Shown: in pieces, positions 59,491 through 64,000 of the stretch
Layout of the letters: each line of letters opens with the position of its first letter
Numbering within the stretch: the first letter of the stretch is position 1
NCBI RefSeq assembly: GCF_000718135.1
Contig: NZ_JOEM01000007.1
Location: 372,001-436,000, forward strand
Direction: 5' to 3'
Length of the DNA stretch: 64,000 nucleotides
From: Streptomyces cyaneofuscatus
Lineage (GTDB): Bacteria; Actinomycetota; Actinomycetes; Streptomycetales; Streptomycetaceae
Made by a program: the position numbers and the translations under genes
The notes under the pieces: generated by a model
What the model was told of the DNA's origin: nothing
What the model saw: only the letters and a program-made list of their open reading frames with translations
Database searches by the model: none

Positions 59491-60837
59491 ATGTCCTCGG
59501 ACACACCTGGCGGCCCCGGCGCACACCCGGACCACGCCACCCTCGACGAGGGTGCGGCCCAGGATTTACTGCGCGGCATATGTTTCAAGACGGGTCCCCC
59601 TCGCATCGTGGGGGTGGAACTCGAATGGTTCATCCATGACCAGGAGAATCCCGCCGTCCCGGTGTCCCAGGAGCGGCTGGACAGCGCCGTCGCGGCCCTC
59701 CGTGAGCTGCCCCTGAGCGCCGCACTGACGTTCGAGCCGGGTGGGCAGCTGGAGCTCAGCTCCCAGCCGGCCGGCTCCCTGATGGAGTGCATCACGACGA
59801 CCGCGGCGGACCTGGCCGCCGTCCGCGCCTCGCTCGGCCGGGACGGGCTCGCCCCGGTCGGCCTCGGCGTGGACCCGTGGCAGACGCCGCACCGCAGGCT
59901 GCGCGAGCCTCGGTACGAAGCGATGGAGGCGGCGCTCGACCGGGCGGGCCCGTCCGGGCGGGCGATGATGTGCACCTCCGCCTCCGTGCAGGTCTGCCTG
60001 GACGCGGGCGAGGAGGAGCCGGGCCCGCTCGGCTACGGGCGGCGCTGGCAGCTCACCCATCTGCTCGGTGCCGTCCTGGTGGCCGCGTTCGCCAATTCGC
60101 CGTTCCGGCAGGGCCGCCCGACCGGCTGGAAGTCCACCCGGCAGTCCCTGTGGGCCGATCTCGACCCGGTACGGACGCTGGCGCCGGGCAGCGGGCTTCC
60201 GCCGCGTGAGGCGTGGGCCGCGCATGTGCTGGACACGACCGTGATGTGCGTCCGCAGCGAGGAGGGCCCCTGGGACGTGCCCGAGGGCCTCACCTTCCGT
60301 GAGTGGATCCGCACCGGCGCGCCCCGGCCACCGGTACGGGCCGATCTCGACTACCACATCACCACCCTGTTCCCGCCGGTCCGGCCGCGCGGGCACCTCG
60401 AACTGCGCATGATCGACGCGCAGAGCGGCGCGGACGGGTGGCTGGTGCCGCTCGCCGTCGCCACCGCCCTGTACGACGACCCGGAGGCCGCCGAGACCGT
60501 GTACCGCACCGTGAAGCCCCTGGCCGAGTCGGCGGGATCCGCGGCCGCGCCGCGCAACCCGCTCTGGACGACGGCCGCCCGCGAGGGCCTGGCCGATCCG
60601 GAGCTGCGGGCGGCGGCCACGGTCTGCTTCGACACGGCGCTCACCGCGCTCGACCGGATGGGCGCCGACAAGGCGGTACAGGACACCGTGGCGGCCTTCA
60701 ACGACCGGTATGTGGCCCGGGGCCGATGTCCGGCCGACGATCTGCTCGAATCAGGCGTTCTCACCGATCCGATCCGGCCGACGGGCTCCATCGGCTCCAC
60801 GGACGGCCCGCACACCGGAAGGGTGACCTCAGCATGA
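59491..60837 (+). CDS. egtA: Ergothioneine biosynthesis glutamate-cysteine ligase
   Basis: A 448-residue ATP-dependent ligase that makes gamma-glutamylcysteine for ergothioneine. Motifs of the GCS2-type family: RIVGVELEWFIHDQENP, LTFEPGGQLELSSQPAGSL, MMCTSASVQVCLDAGEEE, and YHITTLFPPVRPRGHLELRM. ATG 59491 has GAAGGAGG upstream. It is the first of four overlapping genes: its TGA overlaps the egtB ATG (ATGA). Ergothioneine is a thiol antioxidant made by actinobacteria and fungi. Confidence 0.95.
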   Translation: MSSDTPGGPGAHPDHATLDEGAAQDLLRGICFKTGPPRIVGVELEWFIHDQENPAVPVSQERLDSAVAALRELPLSAALTFEPGGQLELSSQPAGSLMECITTTAADLAAVRASLGRDGLAPVGLGVDPWQTPHRRLREPRYEAMEAALDRAGPSGRAMMCTSASVQVCLDAGEEEPGPLGYGRRWQLTHLLGAVLVAAFANSPFRQGRPTGWKSTRQSLWADLDPVRTLAPGSGLPPREAWAAHVLDTTVMCVRSEEGPWDVPEGLTFREWIRTGAPRPPVRADLDYHITTLFPPVRPRGHLELRMIDAQSGADGWLVPLAVATALYDDPEAAETVYRTVKPLAESAGSAAAPRNPLWTTAAREGLADPELRAAATVCFDTALTALDRMGADKAVQDTVAAFNDRYVARGRCPADDLLESGVLTDPIRPTGSIGSTDGPHTGRVTSA

Positions 60838-62201
60838 CCGACGACCGTGACCCCTCCGTCTCCACCGCGGACGGCTTCCCGTCGGGCTCCGGCGGCCACG
60901 ACCCCGAGGTGCTCCGGCAGCGGGCCCTCGACGCGCTGCTGACCGCCCGGGCGCGCACCGCCACCCTCACCGACAGCGTCGACGACGGTGAACTCACCGC
61001 CCAGCACTCCCCGTTGATGTCCCCGCTCGTCTGGGACCTGGCCCATATCGGCAACCAGGAGGAGCAGTGGCTGCTCCGCGCCGTCGGCGGACGTGAGGCG
61101 CTGCGCCCCGAGATAGACGGGCTGTACGACGCCTTCGAGCACCCTCGCGCGGCCCGGCCCTCGCTGCCGCTGCTGGCGCCCGCCGAGGCACGGACGTACG
61201 CCTCCGATGTACGGGGCAGGGCCCTGGACATCCTGGAGGGCGCCCCGCTGCACGAAGGGGGCCGCCCGCTGGAGCGGGCCGGGTTCGCCTTCGGGATGAT
61301 CGCCCAGCACGAACAGCAGCACGACGAGACGATGCTGATCACCCATCAGCTGCGCACGGGCCCGGTCGCGCTGACCGCGCCCGCGCCGCCCGCCCCCACC
61401 GACGCCGACGCCCTGCCCGCCGAAGTCCTCGTCCCCGGCGGCCCGTTCACCATGGGGACCTCCGCCGAGCCATGGGCCCTGGACAACGAACGGCCCGCGC
61501 ACCGGCGTGAGGTGGCCGCGTTCCACCTGGACGCCGCCCCCGTCACCTGCGGTGCGTACCGGCGTTTCATCGAGGACGGCGGGTACACCGACCCCCGCTG
61601 GTGGGCGCCCGAGGGCTGGGACCTGGTCCGTGAACACGACCTGGCCGCACCGCTGTTCTGGCACCGGGACGCCGGGCAGTGGCTGCGCCGCCGGTTCGGG
61701 GTGACCGAGCCGGTGCCGGACGACGAGCCGGTGCTGCACGTCAGCTGGTACGAGGCGGACGCGTACGCGCGCTGGGCCGGTCGGCGGCTGCCCACCGAGG
61801 CCGAGTGGGAGAAGGCCGCCCGGCACGATCCCGCCACCGGGCGTTCGCTGCGCTACCCCTGGGGCGACACGGACCCGACCCCTGAGCAGGCCAACCTGGG
61901 CCAGCGCCACCTGCGTCCGGCGCGGGCCGGTGCGTATCCGGCGGGCCGGGCGCCGTCCGGCGCGGGTCAGCTGATCGGCGATGTGTGGGAGTGGACCTCC
62001 AGCGACTTCCTGCCCTACCCGGGCTTCGTGGCGTTCCCCTACCGGGAGTACTCGGACGTGTTCTTCGGTCCGGGCCACAAGGTGCTGCGCGGCGGCTCGT
62101 TCGCCGTGGACCAGGTCGCCTGCCGGGGCACGTTCCGCAACTGGGACCTGCCGGTGCGGCGGCAGATCTTCTCCGGGTTCCGCACCGCGAGGGACGCCTG
62201 A
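60834..62201 (+). CDS. egtB: Ergothioneine sulfoxide synthase EgtB
   Basis: A 455-residue non-heme iron enzyme joining gamma-glutamylcysteine to hercynine with O2. The N-terminal DinB-like part has SPLVWDLAHIGNQEEQWLL (HxxxE, first His ligand) and FGMIAQHEQQHDETMLIT (HxxxH-type second pair). The FGE-sulfatase part includes FHLDAAPVTCGAYRRFIEDG, then VSWYEADAYARWAGRRLPTE, AEWEKAARH, GDVWEWTSSDFLPYPGF and LRGGSFAVDQVACRGTFRNW. ATG overlaps the egtA stop, and its TGA overlaps the egtC ATG, so it is coupled on both sides. Confidence 0.96.
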   Translation: MTDDRDPSVSTADGFPSGSGGHDPEVLRQRALDALLTARARTATLTDSVDDGELTAQHSPLMSPLVWDLAHIGNQEEQWLLRAVGGREALRPEIDGLYDAFEHPRAARPSLPLLAPAEARTYASDVRGRALDILEGAPLHEGGRPLERAGFAFGMIAQHEQQHDETMLITHQLRTGPVALTAPAPPAPTDADALPAEVLVPGGPFTMGTSAEPWALDNERPAHRREVAAFHLDAAPVTCGAYRRFIEDGGYTDPRWWAPEGWDLVREHDLAAPLFWHRDAGQWLRRRFGVTEPVPDDEPVLHVSWYEADAYARWAGRRLPTEAEWEKAARHDPATGRSLRYPWGDTDPTPEQANLGQRHLRPARAGAYPAGRAPSGAGQLIGDVWEWTSSDFLPYPGFVAFPYREYSDVFFGPGHKVLRGGSFAVDQVACRGTFRNWDLPVRRQIFSGFRTARDA

Positions 62202-62956
62202 TGTGCCGTCATATCGCCTATGTGGGCGACCCGGTGGCTCTCGGGGCCGTACTGTCCGAGCCGCCGCACTCCCTGGTGCGCCAGTCCTGGGCGCCGCGCC
62301 GCCAGCGGTACGGGACGGTCAACGCGGACGGTTTCGGCGTCGGCTGGTACGCGGACGGCGACCCGGTGCCCGGCCGCTACCGGCGCCAGGGGCCCATCTG
62401 GCACGACCAGACGTTCACGGACCTCGCCCGGGTGGTGCGGTCGACCGCACTGCTCGCCGCCGTACGGGACGCCACCGAGGCGGGTGCGGACGGGGAGGCC
62501 GCGGCCGCTCCGTACGCCGCCGGGCGGCTGCTCTTCAGCCACAACGGCGCGGTTCCGGGCTGGCCGGCCTCCCTGGCAGGGCCGGCCGCCGCGCTGCCCG
62601 CCGAGGAGCTGCTCTCCCTGGCCGCCCGCAACGACTCGGCGCTGGTCTGGGCGCTGATCCTGCACCGCGTCGCCGCCGGGGACGACCTGCCGAGGGCGGT
62701 CACGGAGACCGTACGGGAGGTCGCGGAGGCGGCGCCCGGGTCCCGGCTCAACCTGCTGGTGACGGACGGCACCGCCATCGTGGCCACCGCCTGGGGCGAC
62801 ACCCTCTGGTACCGCCACGACCCGGGCCGCTCGACCGCCGTGGCCTCGGAGCCGTACGACGACGACCCCCGCTGGCGCGAGGTCCCCGACCGCACCCTGC
62901 TGGTCGCGACCTCCGCAGACGTCACCCCCACACCGCTCAAGGAGCCCGCCGCGTGA
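62201..62956 (+). CDS. egtC: Gamma-glutamyl hercynylcysteine sulfoxide amidohydrolase EgtC
   Basis: A 251-residue class II glutamine amidotransferase-like hydrolase that removes the gamma-glutamyl group. The N-terminal nucleophile Cys is immediate (MCRHIAYVGDP), followed by VNADGFGVGWYADGDPVPG and LLFSHNGAVPGW of the Ntn fold. The ATG at 62201 overlaps the egtB TGA, and its TGA overlaps the egtD GTG (GTGA), so expression is tightly coupled. Confidence 0.95.
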   Translation: MCRHIAYVGDPVALGAVLSEPPHSLVRQSWAPRRQRYGTVNADGFGVGWYADGDPVPGRYRRQGPIWHDQTFTDLARVVRSTALLAAVRDATEAGADGEAAAAPYAAGRLLFSHNGAVPGWPASLAGPAAALPAEELLSLAARNDSALVWALILHRVAAGDDLPRAVTETVREVAEAAPGSRLNLLVTDGTAIVATAWGDTLWYRHDPGRSTAVASEPYDDDPRWREVPDRTLLVATSADVTPTPLKEPAA

Positions 62957-63915
62957 GCCCATTCCTGCTGACCCGCACCCTGCCGGAGGACGCGACGGAC
63001 GCGGCGCTGCGCGCCGATGTCCTGAGCGGGCTGACCCGGCACCCCAAGACGCTGCCGCCCAAGTGGTTCTACGACGCGCGCGGCAGCGAGCTGTTCGAGG
63101 ACATCACCCGGCTGCCCGAGTACTACCCGACCCGCGCCGAGCGGGAGATCCTGGAGGAGCGCGCCGAGGAGATCGCCGCGGTCTCGGGCGCCCGGACCGT
63201 GATCGAGCTGGGATCGGGCTCCTCGGAGAAGACCCGTCATCTGCTGGAGGCCCTGGACGGGCTGGAGAGTTACGTACCGGTGGACGTGAGCGAGAGCGCG
63301 CTCACCGGGGCCGCCGAATCGCTGCTCGCCGAGCACCCCGGACTCTCCGTGCACGCCCTGATCGCCGACTTCACCGGCGGACTCGCGCTGCCCGGCACAC
63401 CCGGGCCCCGGCTCGTCGCCTTCCTCGGCGGCACGATCGGCAACCTGCTCCCGGAGGAGCGGGCCGGCTTCCTGCACTCGGTGCGCTCGCTCCTGTCCCC
63501 CGGCGACGCGCTGCTGCTCGGCACGGACCTGGTCAAGGACGAGGAGACGCTGGTCGCGGCGTACGACGACGCGTCGGGCGTGACGGCGGCCTTCAACAAG
63601 AACGTGCTGAACGTCGTCAACCGGGAGCTGGGCGCCGACTTCCCGCTCGACGACTTCGAGCACGTGGCGGTGTGGAACCCGGAGCAGCGGTGGATCGAGA
63701 TGCGGCTGCGCGCCCGCCGGGCGCTGACCGTGAAGATCCGGGAGCTGGACCTGGTGGTGCCGTTCGAGGCCGGTGAGGAGCTGCGTACGGAGGTGTCGGC
63801 GAAGTTCCGCCAGGAGGATGTGCGCGAGGAGCTGGCCGCGGCCGGGCTCCAGCTCGCTCAGTGGTGGACGGATGCGGAGGGGCGGTTCGCCCTGTCGCTC
63901 GCCACCGCGGTCTGA
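62953..63915 (+). CDS. egtD: Histidine N-alpha-methyltransferase EgtD
   Basis: A 320-residue SAM-dependent enzyme that trimethylates histidine to hercynine, the first substrate of EgtB. Motifs: PPKWFYDARGSELFEDITRL, YYPTRAEREILEERA, VIELGSGSSEKTRHLLEALD (SAM-binding GSGSSxKT), LVAFLGGTIGNLLPEERAGF, and FNKNVLNVVNRELGADF, typical of DUF2260/EgtD. The GTG 62953 overlaps the egtC stop. A strong hairpin after the stop ends the operon, so egtE does not follow at this site. Confidence 0.95.
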   Translation: MSPFLLTRTLPEDATDAALRADVLSGLTRHPKTLPPKWFYDARGSELFEDITRLPEYYPTRAEREILEERAEEIAAVSGARTVIELGSGSSEKTRHLLEALDGLESYVPVDVSESALTGAAESLLAEHPGLSVHALIADFTGGLALPGTPGPRLVAFLGGTIGNLLPEERAGFLHSVRSLLSPGDALLLGTDLVKDEETLVAAYDDASGVTAAFNKNVLNVVNRELGADFPLDDFEHVAVWNPEQRWIEMRLRARRALTVKIRELDLVVPFEAGEELRTEVSAKFRQEDVREELAAAGLQLAQWWTDAEGRFALSLATAV

Positions 63916-63931
63916 GCGACAGCCGTCCCAG

Positions 63932-63970
63932 GAGCCGTCGTCGTCCGGTCCGTACCGGCGACGGCGGCTC
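63932..63970 (+). terminator. Terminator of the egtABCD operon
   Basis: GAGCCGTCGTCG (63932-63943) pairs with CGACGGCGGCTC (63959-63970) with one wobble, extended inward by CCGGT/ACCGG, 17 bp after the egtD stop. Confidence 0.85.
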
Positions 63971-64000
63971 TCGCCGTGCGGGCCAGTCCACGGCGGCCGG

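Overview
The window is high-GC actinobacterial DNA with Streptomyces-type gene content: an ergothioneine operon, a metallophosphoesterase/4'-phosphopantetheinyl transferase pair, a PAS-GAF-PP2C-ATPase regulator, GlgA/GlgC of the actinobacterial type, many TetR/GntR/LacI/WYL regulators, and strong third-position GC bias, which produces long spurious antisense frames. No rRNA, tRNA or CRISPR array was recognised.

Region 1 (1-11.4 kb) is an accessory, decayed island. It holds the tail of a fatty-acid desaturase, a pirin 3' relic, an MAB_1171c-type membrane protein and a GNAT acetyltransferase that appear fused by a deletion, and an intact ArsR regulator with a P1B-4 metal ATPase. These are followed by an IS5-type transposase pseudogene, a LysM/BON gene between ~48-bp inverted repeats, a DUF6058 gene, and an IS256-family transposase split by a 1.67-kb IS5-family element with CTAG target duplications. 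That element carries a SAM methyltransferase as passenger. Next come relics of an E1-like ThiF protein and a JAMM/JAB peptidase (ubiquitin-like antiphage type) and a truncated nuclease-like ORF. Pirin 3' ends and a tandem GTCAGCA repeat lie near both edges.

Region 2 (11.4-25.5 kb) is mostly core: pirin, a TPR protein, a lipoprotein, a TetR/SDR operon, cobalt transporter CbtAB under a cobalamin riboswitch, a degenerate histidine phosphatase, PPTase and metallophosphoesterase, a PLC-like membrane protein, a glycosyltransferase, a degenerate WecA/MraY-like protein, and an amidohydrolase.

Region 3 (25.5-39.7 kb) contains an iron-box-preceded formyltransferase/DDAH operon, and a translationally coupled pair: a beta-helix protein and a small helical protein sharing an unusual Asn-rich motif, the best candidate for an undescribed signalling or cell-death system. 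It continues with VOC/WYL, an SDR, a FUSC-type exporter, a broken amino-acid permease, a complete desaturase, a GntR regulator, and a CoA-transferase B subunit whose A subunit survives only as a tail.

Region 4 (39.7-64 kb) holds the PP2C regulator, two TetR-controlled divergent units with visible operators, a DUF6357 protein, an MFS exporter, paired CNNM/CorC-like proteins, glgC and glgA, glutaminase, a truncated Mrr-like nuclease, a flavoprotein disulfide reductase with thioredoxin, LacI, a PemK/MazF-like protein, and the egtABCD ergothioneine operon ending in a strong terminator.
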